Below the pieces are notes generated by a model. It was given only the letters and a program-made list of their open reading frames with translations. It was not told where the DNA came from and searched no databases. Both the position numbers and the translations under genes were made by a program. Shown one piece after another: positions 16,950 through 26,807 of a stretch of DNA of 64,000 bases. Each line of letters begins with the position of its first letter. Position 1 is the first letter of the stretch. The stretch is from Bradyrhizobium iriomotense (GTDB taxonomy: Bacteria > Pseudomonadota > Alphaproteobacteria > Rhizobiales > Xanthobacteraceae), in the NCBI RefSeq assembly GCF_018130765.1, contig NZ_JAFCJZ010000013.1:186001-250000 (forward strand). The letters run 5' to 3'.

Positions 16950-18518
16950 ATGCGACTGACGTTGAATCTGAAGACTATCCTGATCGCCGTCGTCGTGCTC
17001 GCGGCGTCGTTCTTCATCAGCCTGAAGGCGATGGACTTGCTGTCGCCGCGCGCGACGAATTCCGCGCCGCCGGTCGCACAACTGCCGCCGTTGCCGCCGG
17101 TCGCGAAGAGCTCCGTCGTGGTCGCGCCGGTCGCCATCGCGCTGTCGGCAATCCGCGAGCAGGCCGAGAAGGCCGCGCCGCGCAATTTCGCCGGCAAGGC
17201 CGACAATCCGATCTCGCAGATCCTGGAGAACGCCGATATCGGCTGGACCGCCGTGCGCGGCCCGATGGCCGCCGCCGGCGACAAGGACGTGCTGACGATC
17301 TCGACGCCGCTCACCGGCAAGCTCAACGTGACGGGCTCGCTGTCGGCAAAAGCCACCGGCGCGCTCGGTGACGCGCTCGGCAGCGTCCTCGGCGGTGACG
17401 CAGCGAAACGGATCGGCGCGGTCAACATCAAGAATTTGAACGCCAGCGCCGAGATCAAGGGCAACGTCATCGTCACCTCGCGGCCGAAGCTCGCAGCGAA
17501 CTGGCATCTCGAGCCCAATCTCGGCGCCCAGGTCAATCTCGGCGACACCAACCTCAATGTCTCCGGCGCCAAGGTCAATGTGCCGGCGCAGGTGAAGCCG
17601 CTGATCGACAAGAATGTCGGCGAGCAGATCAACATCGTCTCCGAGCGCATCCGCAACGATCCCTCGCTGCGCGAGAACGCCAAGGTGCAATGGGCCAAGG
17701 CCTGCCGCTCGATCCCGCTGCAAGGCTCGGGCAACTCGGCCGCGCTGCCGCCGCTCTGGCTCGAGATGAAGCCGATCCGCGCCATCGCGGCGCAGCCGCG
17801 CGTCGATGCGCAGGCGGTGACGCTGCTGCTTGGCCTCGAGGCCGAGACACGCGTGACCTCGGCCCCGACCAAGCCGGACTGCCCGTTCCCCGACAAGATC
17901 TCGATCGTGCCGCCGACCGGCACCGGCGTGAACATCGGCGTGCCGATCGACGTGCCCTTCACCGAGATCAACAAGCTGATCGCTGCGCAGATGGTCGGCC
18001 ACACCTATCCCGAGGACGGCTCGGGCCCGGTCGACGTCACCGTGAAGAGCGTCAACGTGATCCCGTCGGGCGACCGGCTGCTGATCTCGCTGTTGGTGCG
18101 CGCCAAGGAAAAGAAGAGCTGGCTCGGTCTCGGCGCGGAGGCGACCGTGCATGTCTGGGGCCGGCCGATGCTCGACCAGGCGCAGCAGACGCTGCGGCTC
18201 GCCGACATCCAGCTCGCGGTCGAGTCCGAGGCGGCCTTCGGCCTGCTGGGCGCGGCGGCGCGCGCGGTGGTTCCGCAGATGCAGCAGGCGCTGGTGCAGA
18301 AGGCGACGCTCGACCTGAAGCCGATCGCCGCCAACGCGCGCGAGAAGATCGCGGCCGCGATCGCCGACTACCAGAAGAGCGAGGACGGCCTCAAGGTCGA
18401 CGCCAGGATCGACAGCCTGACGCTCGCCGACATCGCCTTCGACTCCAAGACGCTGCGCGTGGTCGCTGAAGCCGGCGGAACGCTCAACGTGTCCGTGACG
18501 AAGCTGTCGGGGATGTAG
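16950..18518 (+). CDS. DUF4403 family protein
   Basis: A 522-aa protein with an N-terminal hydrophobic anchor or signal (residues 9-28). The body is long amphipathic beta-rich sequence with 'NISTPLTGKLNVTGSL'-like and 'VPFTEINKLIAAQMVG' segments typical of DUF4403, a family of BPI/lipid-binding-protein-like fold in the envelope. The start is taken as ATG 16950; the in-frame TTG at 16947 is an alternative. Probably periplasmic or membrane anchored; function unknown. Confidence 0.75.
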   Translation: MRLTLNLKTILIAVVVLAASFFISLKAMDLLSPRATNSAPPVAQLPPLPPVAKSSVVVAPVAIALSAIREQAEKAAPRNFAGKADNPISQILENADIGWTAVRGPMAAAGDKDVLTISTPLTGKLNVTGSLSAKATGALGDALGSVLGGDAAKRIGAVNIKNLNASAEIKGNVIVTSRPKLAANWHLEPNLGAQVNLGDTNLNVSGAKVNVPAQVKPLIDKNVGEQINIVSERIRNDPSLRENAKVQWAKACRSIPLQGSGNSAALPPLWLEMKPIRAIAAQPRVDAQAVTLLLGLEAETRVTSAPTKPDCPFPDKISIVPPTGTGVNIGVPIDVPFTEINKLIAAQMVGHTYPEDGSGPVDVTVKSVNVIPSGDRLLISLLVRAKEKKSWLGLGAEATVHVWGRPMLDQAQQTLRLADIQLAVESEAAFGLLGAAARAVVPQMQQALVQKATLDLKPIAANAREKIAAAIADYQKSEDGLKVDARIDSLTLADIAFDSKTLRVVAEAGGTLNVSVTKLSGM

Positions 18519-18605
18519 CGCGTCTCTTCACCGCTTGCGCCGCTGGCATTCTCGCCGCAGGATGCTAGTCTCACACGGCACTGTAGGGGACAACGCGAGG
18601 ACAAC

Positions 18606-19715
<1,110 letters not shown>

Positions 19716-19757
19716 TGCAACGATCAACAGAACGCAGATGAAGAAGGAACAAGGACC

Positions 19758-20816
19758 ATGCTGAAGCGCAAGATTGGCAAGATCGCTCTGGGTTTCGCCG
19801 CAGCACTGGGCGCCAGCGCTGCGCTGGCCACGGTCGCAGAGGCGCGTGACCTCACCGTCGTGTCGTGGGGCGGCGCGTATCAGGATGCCCAGAAGAAGGT
19901 TTATTTCGAGCCGTTCAAGAAGGCGTCCGGCGCTGCCATGAACGATGAATCCTGGGACGGCGGCGTCGGCGTGTTGCGCGCCAAGGTGCAGGGAGGTGCC
20001 GCCACCTGGGACGTCGTCCAGGTCGAGAGCGACGAACTGGCGGTCGGCTGCGAGGAAGGCCTGTTCGAGAAGCTGGATTATTCCAAGATCGGCGGCGAGG
20101 CCGCCTATATCGCGCCGTCGGTCAATCCTTGCGGCGTCGGCGCCATCCTCTACGATTTCGTGCTCGGCTACGACAAGGACAAGCTGAAAGAGGCCCCGAG
20201 CGGCTGGGCCGACTTCTTCGATACCAAGAAGATTCCCGGCAAGCGCGCCTTGCGTCAGGGCCCCAAGACCACGCTGGAGATTGCGCTGATGGCCGACGGC
20301 GTCGCGCCGAAGGACGTCTACAAGGTGCTGGCAACCGACGAGGGTGTCGACCGCGCGTTCAAGAAGTTGGACACCATCAAGGGCGACATCGTGTGGTGGA
20401 AGGCCGGCGCCCAGCCGCCGCAATTGCTCGCTTCCGGCGAGGTCACGATGACCTCGGTCTACAACGGCCGCATCGACACCGCGAACAAGAACGAGAAGAA
20501 GAACTTTGGCATGGTGTGGGACGGCGCGCTCTTCACGCTCGACAGCTGGGTGATCCTGAAGGGCAGCCCGAACAAGGACGCGGCCTACAAGTTCCTCGAC
20601 TTCGCAGGCAAGGCGGAGAACCAGTCAAAGCTGTCGGAGAACATTGCCTATGGCACGTCGAACAAGGACGCAGCCGGCCGGCTCGCGCCCGCGGTCCTGA
20701 AGGACCTGCCGACGGCGCCTGACAACATCAAGAACGCGGTCGAGATCAACGTCGCCTTCTGGCTCGAGAACATCGACCGCCTGACCGAGCGCTTCAACAA
20801 ATGGGCCGCGAAATAA
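19758..20816 (+). CDS. Periplasmic solute-binding protein (PotD-like)
   Basis: A 352-aa binding protein with a signal peptide (residues 1-29, ending AEA). 'DLTVVSWGGAYQDAQKKVYFEPFKKASG' and 'GVGVLRAKVQGGAATWDVVQVES' are typical of the family 1 / polyamine-binding group. It delivers substrate to the permeases at 20839 and 22098. The spermidine/putrescine label is inferred from the family, not from ligand residues. It lies 42 bases after the ATPase gene with AAGG before the ATG. Confidence 0.9.
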   Translation: MLKRKIGKIALGFAAALGASAALATVAEARDLTVVSWGGAYQDAQKKVYFEPFKKASGAAMNDESWDGGVGVLRAKVQGGAATWDVVQVESDELAVGCEEGLFEKLDYSKIGGEAAYIAPSVNPCGVGAILYDFVLGYDKDKLKEAPSGWADFFDTKKIPGKRALRQGPKTTLEIALMADGVAPKDVYKVLATDEGVDRAFKKLDTIKGDIVWWKAGAQPPQLLASGEVTMTSVYNGRIDTANKNEKKNFGMVWDGALFTLDSWVILKGSPNKDAAYKFLDFAGKAENQSKLSENIAYGTSNKDAAGRLAPAVLKDLPTAPDNIKNAVEINVAFWLENIDRLTERFNKWAAK

Positions 20817-20838
20817 CGCGCCCCGCAAGGCTCGACCC

Positions 20839-22101
20839 ATGACGGATGCGCTCTTACCCGGCGCCAATGCGCAGACCGAGGTGCCGCTCAAGCGCCGATT
20901 GAGGCGTGCGGAGCGGGCACGCCAGGTCAAGGCATTGGCGCTGGTAGCACCGCTTCTCGTCTTCCTGCTCTTCACCTTCGCCGGTCCCATCGCCGGCATG
21001 CTGTGGCGCGCGGTCGATGACAGGGAGGTGCGCCAGGTTCTGCCGCAAACCATCGCGGCTCTCGCCGATTGGGACGGCAAGGACCTGCCGGACGAAAAGG
21101 CCTATGCGGCGCTGGCAAGCGACATCCTGGCGGCGCGCGCCTCCGGCACCGTTGCGATTGCGGCCAAGCGGCTCAACTACGCACTGAACGGTTTTCGCAC
21201 GATCCTGACCAGCACGGCACGCAATCTGAAGGCGGTGCCGGAGCCCGGCACGGCAAAGGAGACGCTGGGCAAGATCAATCCGGCCTGGCGCGAGCGCGCC
21301 ACCTGGACGACCATCAAGGACGCCAGCGGCCCGGTGACCGGCTTCTACCTGTTGGCGGCGCTCGACCTGACGCGGAACGCGGACGGCGCGATCGTCGCGG
21401 CACCGTCGGATCAAGCCATCTACCGCGACATTTTCGCCCGCACCTTCCTCATCAGCCTCGGTGTCACGGCCCTCTGCCTGATCCTCGGTTTTCCGGTCGC
21501 GTATTTGCTGGCGACGCTGCCGCCGGGCCGGTCGAACCTGCTGATGATCTTCGTCCTGCTGCCGTTCTGGACGTCGCTTCTGGTCCGCACCTGCGCCTGG
21601 ATCGTGCTGTTGCAGAGCAAGGGCGTCGTCAATGACAGCCTACACTGGCTTGGCATCATCGACGAGCCGTTGCGCCTGATCTACAACCGCTTCGGTGTCT
21701 GCGTGGCCATGACCCACGTGCTGCTGCCGTTCATGATTCTGCCGCTGTACAGCAGCATGAAGGCGATCTCGCCTGCTTACATGCGTGCCGCCGCTTCGCT
21801 CGGTGCGCCACCCCTCACCGCCTTCCTGCGGATCTACCTGCCGCAGACCCTGCCCGGTATCGGCGCCGGAAGCCTGCTCGTCTTCATCCTGGCACTCGGC
21901 TACTACATCACCCCCGCACTCGTCGGCGGCGCCGCCGACCAGATGATCAGCTACTTCATCGCGCTCTACACGACCGAGACGGCCAATTGGGGCCTTGCTT
22001 CGGCGCTGGGTGCGGTGCTGCTGCTGGCCACCGTTCTGCTCGCCCTCGTCTACGGCAAGCTGGTGCAGGGCCAGCAGGTCACGGGAGGGATGAAGAATTG
22101 A
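20839..22101 (+). CDS. ABC transporter permease (PotB-like) with large periplasmic insertion
   Basis: A 420-aa inner-membrane permease. The first TM helix is at ~32-55. A soluble region of about 135 residues (~60-195; charged, helical) follows before the core BPD transporter domain from ~200 (EAA-like loop 'YMRAAASLGAPPLTAFLRIYLPQTLPG'). PotB proteins are usually near 280-300 aa, so this insert is additional; some rhizobial homologues have it. It overlaps the next gene by 4 bases (TTGA). Confidence 0.88.
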   Translation: MTDALLPGANAQTEVPLKRRLRRAERARQVKALALVAPLLVFLLFTFAGPIAGMLWRAVDDREVRQVLPQTIAALADWDGKDLPDEKAYAALASDILAARASGTVAIAAKRLNYALNGFRTILTSTARNLKAVPEPGTAKETLGKINPAWRERATWTTIKDASGPVTGFYLLAALDLTRNADGAIVAAPSDQAIYRDIFARTFLISLGVTALCLILGFPVAYLLATLPPGRSNLLMIFVLLPFWTSLLVRTCAWIVLLQSKGVVNDSLHWLGIIDEPLRLIYNRFGVCVAMTHVLLPFMILPLYSSMKAISPAYMRAAASLGAPPLTAFLRIYLPQTLPGIGAGSLLVFILALGYYITPALVGGAADQMISYFIALYTTETANWGLASALGAVLLLATVLLALVYGKLVQGQQVTGGMKN

Positions 22102-22928
22102 GCGACAATTCCTCCCTCCGCACACCCAGCCAGCGCATCGCGTGGACCGCGACCATCGTCATCTCCACGCTGGTGTTCATCTTCCTAATCGCGCCAATCC
22201 TTGCGATCATGCCGCTGTCCTTCAGCTCGGGCTCGTACCTGACCTATCCGCTGCCGGGGCTCTCCTTGCGCTGGTATGACGACTTCATCAATTCGCCGCG
22301 CTGGATGAATTCGCTGAAGAACAGCATGATCATCGGCGTCGCCTCGACACTGCTGTCGATGGTGCTTGGCACGCTGGCCGCGCTGGGGCTGGCGCAGTGG
22401 AAGAGCCGGTTCAAACCGCTCGTGCTGGCTTTCGTGCTGTCGCCGGTCGTCGTACCCGGTGTCATCACCGCGGTGGGCCTGTATTTCTTCTTCGCGCCGA
22501 TCGGCCTGACCGGCAGCTATCTCGGCCTGATCCTGGCCCACACCGCGCTGGCGACGCCCTTCGTGGTGATCACGGTCGGCGCGACGCTGCAGAGCTTCGA
22601 CACTAATCTGGCACGCGCCGCCGCCTCGCTCGGCGCCTCGCCGCTGCAAGCGTTCCGCCGCGTGATCCTGCCGCTGATCCTGCCGGGCCTCGCCTCAGGT
22701 GCGCTGTTCGCCTTCGCGACCAGCTTCGATGAGGTGGTGATCGTGCTGTTCATGGCAGGTCCCGAGCAGCGCACCCTGCCGCGCGAGATGTTCAGCGGCA
22801 TCCGCGAGAACATCAGCCCGACCATCACGGCAGCGGCGGTCATCCTGACGACGGTGTCGGTCATCCTCCTCGCGACGCTGGAGGGCCTGCGCCGGCGCAA
22901 CGAACGGCTCAAGGCCGGCGGCGGCTGA
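22098..22928 (+). CDS. ABC transporter permease (PotC-like), TTG start
   Basis: A 276-aa permease. The only start giving a normal N-terminus is TTG at 22098 (residues MSDNSSL), which shares bases with the stop of the upstream permease and has GGAGGG 8 bases before it; translational coupling is evident. Six hydrophobic helices and the EAA loop 'LARAAASLGASPLQAFRRVILPLILPG' identify the BPD family. It completes the importer. A family-B repeat lies right after the gene. Confidence 0.88.
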   Translation: MSDNSSLRTPSQRIAWTATIVISTLVFIFLIAPILAIMPLSFSSGSYLTYPLPGLSLRWYDDFINSPRWMNSLKNSMIIGVASTLLSMVLGTLAALGLAQWKSRFKPLVLAFVLSPVVVPGVITAVGLYFFFAPIGLTGSYLGLILAHTALATPFVVITVGATLQSFDTNLARAAASLGASPLQAFRRVILPLILPGLASGALFAFATSFDEVVIVLFMAGPEQRTLPREMFSGIRENISPTITAAAVILTTVSVILLATLEGLRRRNERLKAGGG

Positions 22929-22946
22929 CCGGCCCTCTTTTTCTTC

Positions 22947-23096
22947 CTTCTCCCCTTGTGGGAGAAGGTGGCGCGAAGCGCCGGATGAGGGGTTGCCTCC
23001 GCGAATTCAGAAGTAAGAGAAGCGAGCGCGGAGAGAAACCCCTCACCCGTCTCGCCGCTATCGCGGCGAGCCACCCTCTCCCACAAGGGGAGAGGG
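22947..23096. repeat. Dispersed repeat, family B (copy 2)
   Basis: Same termini and internal hairpins as the copy at 4431-4579 (CTTCTCCCCTTGTGGGAG at the left, inverted CTCCCACAAGGGGAGAGG at the right). It starts 18 bases after the permease stop. No coding potential. Confidence 0.8.
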
Positions 23097-23222
23097 GAAC
23101 ACCGCTCGCCCCTTCTGATTTTGCATTCCGCTATGGCGCGCTCCGCTTAGCTGCCGCGACCGATTGCCGCTACAACAGTCCCTGCAACAACGCCCGAACA
23201 ACAACACACAGGGAGAAACAAG

Positions 23223-24434
23223 ATGCAAAAACTCATTGCCGCCGTCGCGGCCGGTCTCGCGCTCGCCGTCACGTCCGGCACCGCGCAGGCGCAGATCTCG
23301 GACGATGTCGTCAAGATCGGCGTGCTCACGGACATGTCGAGCCTCTATGCGGATGCGACCGGCAAGGGCTCGCTCGCCGCCGTCGAGATGGCGGTTGCCG
23401 ATTACGGCGCCAAGGTCGCCGGCAAGCCTGTGCAGGTGGTCGCCGCCGATCACCAGAACAAGCCCGACGTCGGCGTCAACATTGCCCGCAACTGGTACGA
23501 CAACGACAAGGTCGACGCGATCTTCGACGTGCCGACGTCGTCGGTGGCGTTGCCGATCTCGGCGCTGACGCGCGAGAAGAACAGGATCAACATCAATTCC
23601 GGCGGCGGCTCCTCCGACATCACGGGCCCCGCCTGCTCACCCAACACGGTGCACTGGACCTACGATACCTATGCGCTGTCGAACGTCGCCGGCAAGGCAA
23701 TGGTCAAACGCGGCGAGGATACCTGGTTCTTCGTCACCGCCGACTACGCCTTCGGCATGGCGCTGCAGCGCGACGCCGCCAACGTCGTCAAGGAGAGCGG
23801 CGGCAAGGTGCTCGGCGAGGTCCGTCATCCCCTCAACTCGTCGGACTTCTCCTCGTTCCTGCTGCAGGCCCAGGCCTCCAAGGCCAAGGTGGTCGCGCTG
23901 GCCAACGCCGGCGGCGACACCACCAACGCTCTGAAGCAGGCCGCCGAGTTCGGCCTGACGCAGGGCGGCCAGAAGATGATCGCGCTGCTGCAGGAGATCA
24001 CCGACACGCACTCGCTCGGCATCAAGGCGACGCAGGGCCTGATCGTCACCGACGCGTTCTACTGGGACATGAACGAGGAGACGCGCGCCTTCTCCAAGCG
24101 CTTCAACGAGAAGGTCGGGCACATGCCGACCATGATCCAGGCCGGCCTCTATTCGGCGACCATGCACTATCTGAAGGCGATCGAGGCCATCAAGACCGAC
24201 GAGGCCCCGAAGGTGATGGCACAGATGCGCGCGACGCCGGTCAACGACTTCTTTGCAAAGAACGGCAAGATCCGCATCGACGGCCGTATGGTCCACGACA
24301 TGTATCTGTTCGAGGTGAAGAAGCCCGAGGAGTCCAAGGGCGAGTGGGACCTCTACAAGCTGATCGCCACCGTGCCCGGCGACGAAGCGTTCCGTCCGCT
24401 CGACAAGGGCGGCTGCCCGCTGGTGACGCACTAG
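23223..24434 (+). CDS. Branched-chain amino-acid-type ABC substrate-binding protein
   Basis: A 403-aa periplasmic protein of the LivJ/LivK group with a signal peptide (residues 1-23, ending AQA). 'VKIGVLTDMSSLYADATGKGSLAAVEMAVADYG' is the typical N-terminal lobe; 'TWFFVTADYAFGMALQRDAANVV' the second. No permease or ATPase genes adjoin, so it is an orphan that likely works with a transporter encoded elsewhere. The ligand may be an amino acid or aromatic compound; undetermined. GGGAGAAACAAG precedes the ATG. Confidence 0.88.
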   Translation: MQKLIAAVAAGLALAVTSGTAQAQISDDVVKIGVLTDMSSLYADATGKGSLAAVEMAVADYGAKVAGKPVQVVAADHQNKPDVGVNIARNWYDNDKVDAIFDVPTSSVALPISALTREKNRININSGGGSSDITGPACSPNTVHWTYDTYALSNVAGKAMVKRGEDTWFFVTADYAFGMALQRDAANVVKESGGKVLGEVRHPLNSSDFSSFLLQAQASKAKVVALANAGGDTTNALKQAAEFGLTQGGQKMIALLQEITDTHSLGIKATQGLIVTDAFYWDMNEETRAFSKRFNEKVGHMPTMIQAGLYSATMHYLKAIEAIKTDEAPKVMAQMRATPVNDFFAKNGKIRIDGRMVHDMYLFEVKKPEESKGEWDLYKLIATVPGDEAFRPLDKGGCPLVTH

Positions 24435-24442
24435 AAAGTCTT

Positions 24443-24472
24443 CTCCCTCTCCCCGCAAGCGGGGCGAGGTGA
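24443..24472. repeat. Family C half-element hairpin
   Basis: CTCCCCGCAAGCGGGGCGAG forms a hairpin like one arm of the family C repeats. It lies 9 bases past the binding-protein stop. Confidence 0.5.
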
Positions 24473-24489
24473 AAGAAGCAAGACACGAC

Positions 24490-24517
24490 AGCGCGCCCGG
24501 TGAAAACCAGGCGCGCT
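24490..24517. terminator. Hairpin between convergent genes
   Basis: AGCGCGCC and GGCGCGCT (8 bp) pair across a 12-base loop between the convergent genes ending at 24434 and 24541. A plausible bidirectional terminator with a weak T-tract. Confidence 0.45.
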
Positions 24518-24540
24518 TCGTTCAGCCGATCAGAAGCCCA

Positions 24541-25071
24541 TTACTCCGAATACTTGAACTCGGGCATGTTCTTGAGCTCGTCCTTGCTGGCATTGAACAC
24601 GGCGTGGTCCGGATACCACTTCGACGCGGACGACATCGTGGTCGCCGCAGGCTTGTCGGTGCCGGTCGCAGCGCCCGTCGTCGTGGTCGCGCCGGGCTTG
24701 GCACCCGGGCTCGTGCCGGCGCCGCTATAGGCCACGGCCTCGTTGACGAACTTCAACTTCTCGTAGGGCACGGCGACCAGATGCTCGCCCATGCCGAGGA
24801 AGCCGCCGACGCCGATCACGGCGATCTTGATGGCTCCGCTCTTATCCATCAGCAGATCGTTGATCGAGCCGATGTTCTCGTTGGCTTCGTTGTAGATCTT
24901 CAGGCCCGACATCTTCGAGGCGCGCCACTCACCCGACGCCGCGGTGGTCGTCGTTGTCGCGGTGGCTGCAGGCGCTGCCTTGTCGGTGGTGGCCGTCGGG
25001 TTTTGCGCGAACGCAACGGTTGCAAGCAGTGCGGTGCCGGCGAGGCCGGCAGCGATCGATTTCATCAGCAT
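24541..25071 (-). CDS. PRC-barrel domain secreted protein
   Basis: A 176-aa protein. ATG at 25071 follows AGGAGAGGACAAC; the longer frame to 25239 has no RBS. A signal peptide covers residues 1-23 (ALLATVAFA), then a Thr/Ala linker, then a PRC-barrel domain (about 50-115: 'ASKMSGLKIYNEANENIGSINDLLMDKSG'). The C-terminus is Thr/Ala/Gly-rich with 'WYPDHAVFNASKDELKNMPEFKY'. PRC-barrel secreted proteins are common in Rhizobiales and of unknown function. Confidence 0.8.
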   Translation of the reverse strand: MLMKSIAAGLAGTALLATVAFAQNPTATTDKAAPAATATTTTTAASGEWRASKMSGLKIYNEANENIGSINDLLMDKSGAIKIAVIGVGGFLGMGEHLVAVPYEKLKFVNEAVAYSGAGTSPGAKPGATTTTGAATGTDKPAATTMSSASKWYPDHAVFNASKDELKNMPEFKYSE

Positions 25072-25296
25072 GTTGTCCTCTCCTTCAGCAGCAAACTCGT
25101 GAGGAGAGAACAGCGCTGAACACACGCGGTTCCTAAAGATGCGGCAATTTCGCCGCGCAATGATGGCGCTGCATTGCGAGGAAAGTTCCGGCGTCACGCA
25201 GGAAACGTCCCCGATGCGCGGTTCCCCGCCGACGATCATGCGCCCTGGGTGAAGCTTGATCGCGGCGGGGAACGCGCCGACCCGCGTCGCGCGAGG

Positions 25297-25322
25297 TCAG
25301 CTCTTGAAGTCAGCTCTTGAAG
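25297..25322. repeat. 13-bp tandem duplication at a stop codon
   Basis: TCAGCTCTTGAAG occurs twice head to tail (25297-25309, 25310-25322). The second copy encodes the last residues (FKS) and the TGA stop of the gene ending at 25310. Confidence 0.8.
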
Positions 25323-25873
25323 TCGATCAGGAGCGCGGAGAAATTCGAGCTGCTCGATGAGCTGCCGCTCGCGCCGTAGGACGAGCTCGACGATTGCGAC
25401 TGCTGCAGCGCCTGCAGGAACTGCTGGAGGATCTCGGCCGTGGTCTGGTCCGTCGAGCTGCTGCTGCTCGTCGAGTCCGTCGACGATGAATCCGAAGAGC
25501 TGTCGTCCGGTGGCGGGCCGGGCGGCGGCCCGCCGGCACCGCCCGCACCGCCGGGACCGTTCGCGAAGGCGGACTGAAACACGCCCTTGAGCTCTTCGGC
25601 CTGGTCCGAGGTCAGCGTCCCGTTCGACACTTCGCTGGAAATGAGATCGTCGATCTTCGACTGCATGTCCTCCTTGGAGGGACGCGTGCCGCTCGACTGG
25701 TCGCTCGACCGGCTCTGCTGGAGCGCGGTGTCGATGTCGGTCAGCGCCGTCGAGAGCGCGGACTGGTCCGACGACGAGATCGTGCCGGCGGAAACTTCCG
25801 ATTGCAATTCCTGCTGCAGCCGCTGCAAGGGCGACTGGTAGCTACCGGCGGATGCCGCCGAAATCGAGGTCAT
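25310..25873 (-). CDS. Ser/Gln-rich hypothetical protein with helical pairs
   Basis: A 187-aa protein; ATG at 25873 is preceded by CGGAG. Residues ~10-50 and ~65-110 are two similar segments ('LQSEVSAGTISSSDQSALSTALTDID' and 'ISSEVSNGTLTSDQAEELKGVFQSAF'), suggesting an internal duplication with EF-hand-like spacing but without the acidic ligands. A Gly/Pro stretch and then long Ser runs make up the C-terminal third. No signal peptide is seen. Its upstream region is shared with the response regulator gene. Function unknown; possibly secreted by a non-Sec route, which is speculation. Confidence 0.65.
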   Translation of the reverse strand: MTSISAASAGSYQSPLQRLQQELQSEVSAGTISSSDQSALSTALTDIDTALQQSRSSDQSSGTRPSKEDMQSKIDDLISSEVSNGTLTSDQAEELKGVFQSAFANGPGGAGGAGGPPPGPPPDDSSSDSSSTDSTSSSSSTDQTTAEILQQFLQALQQSQSSSSSYGASGSSSSSSNFSALLIDFKS

Positions 25874-26053
25874 GATGGCTCCGTGGATTTTGCGGGGTTT
25901 CTTGTGTGATCCCGCCACGGTATGGTTAACGGCCTTAACGAGACCTTGCCGCTTCCCTGCCCGGGCGTGTCCCCATGTTGCGTACAGGCCTGCGGAAACA
26001 ATCTGAAACAAAAATCTTCGCCATTTGGCCCGAATCTTGGACAAACAAAGCGC

Positions 26054-26794
26054 ATGGCCATTCCCAATCCCAACATCCTGGTCGTCGAGGACGACCGCGA
26101 AACCCGGACGTTGATTGCGAAGTACCTGCGCAACAACGCCTGCAACGTCACCGCCGTGAGCGACGGCCGCGAGATGTCGCGCGCCATGGCCGATCACCGC
26201 ATCGACCTCATCATCCTCGACGTCATGCTGCCGGGCGAGGACGGCCTCAGCCTCTGCCGCAAGGTGCGTTCGGAGGCGCAGACGCCGATCATCATGCTGA
26301 CCGCACGCGGCGAGGACGTCGACCGCATCGTCGGCCTCGAGATGGGCGCGGACGACTACCTGCCGAAACCGTTCAACCCGCGCGAGCTGCTCGCCCGCAT
26401 CAACGCGGTGCTGCGCCGCCAGGCGGCCGCGCAGGCGGCAAGCTCGATCGAAGGCGCGAGCACGCTCGCCTTCGAGGGCTGGCGCATCGATCTGCGCCTG
26501 CGCGAGCTGCGCAATCCGGAAGGCGCGCGCGTCGCGGTGACCAGCGCCGAATTCGACCTGCTCCGCACGTTCTGCGAGCGGCCCGGCCGCGTGCTGTCGC
26601 GCGACAGCCTGCTCGACCTCACGCAGGGCCGTAACACCGGCTCGTTCGAGCGCTCCATCGACGTGCTGGTCAGCCGCATCCGCCGCAAGATCGAGCCCAA
26701 TCCGGCCGATCCCACCATCATCAAGACGGTGCGTTCCGGCGGCTATCTGTTCACGCCACGAACCGAGGCGGTTGCGGCTCCCCTGAGCAGCTGA
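26054..26794 (+). CDS. OmpR-family response regulator
   Basis: A 246-aa regulator. The receiver domain covers residues 6-120 with acidic pocket E12-D13-D14, phospho-acceptor D56 (LIILDVMLPGEDG) and conserved 'PKPF'. The C-terminal winged helix (residues ~150-235) has 'VTSAEFDLLRTFCERPGRVLSRDSLLDLT'. The start is at MAIPNPNILVVEDD; the upstream extension is non-conserved. It forms a two-component system with the kinase gene 13 bases downstream. The stimulus and targets are unknown. Confidence 0.92.
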   Translation: MAIPNPNILVVEDDRETRTLIAKYLRNNACNVTAVSDGREMSRAMADHRIDLIILDVMLPGEDGLSLCRKVRSEAQTPIIMLTARGEDVDRIVGLEMGADDYLPKPFNPRELLARINAVLRRQAAAQAASSIEGASTLAFEGWRIDLRLRELRNPEGARVAVTSAEFDLLRTFCERPGRVLSRDSLLDLTQGRNTGSFERSIDVLVSRIRRKIEPNPADPTIIKTVRSGGYLFTPRTEAVAAPLSS

Positions 26795-26807
26795 GGGAAC
26801 GGCTGTC

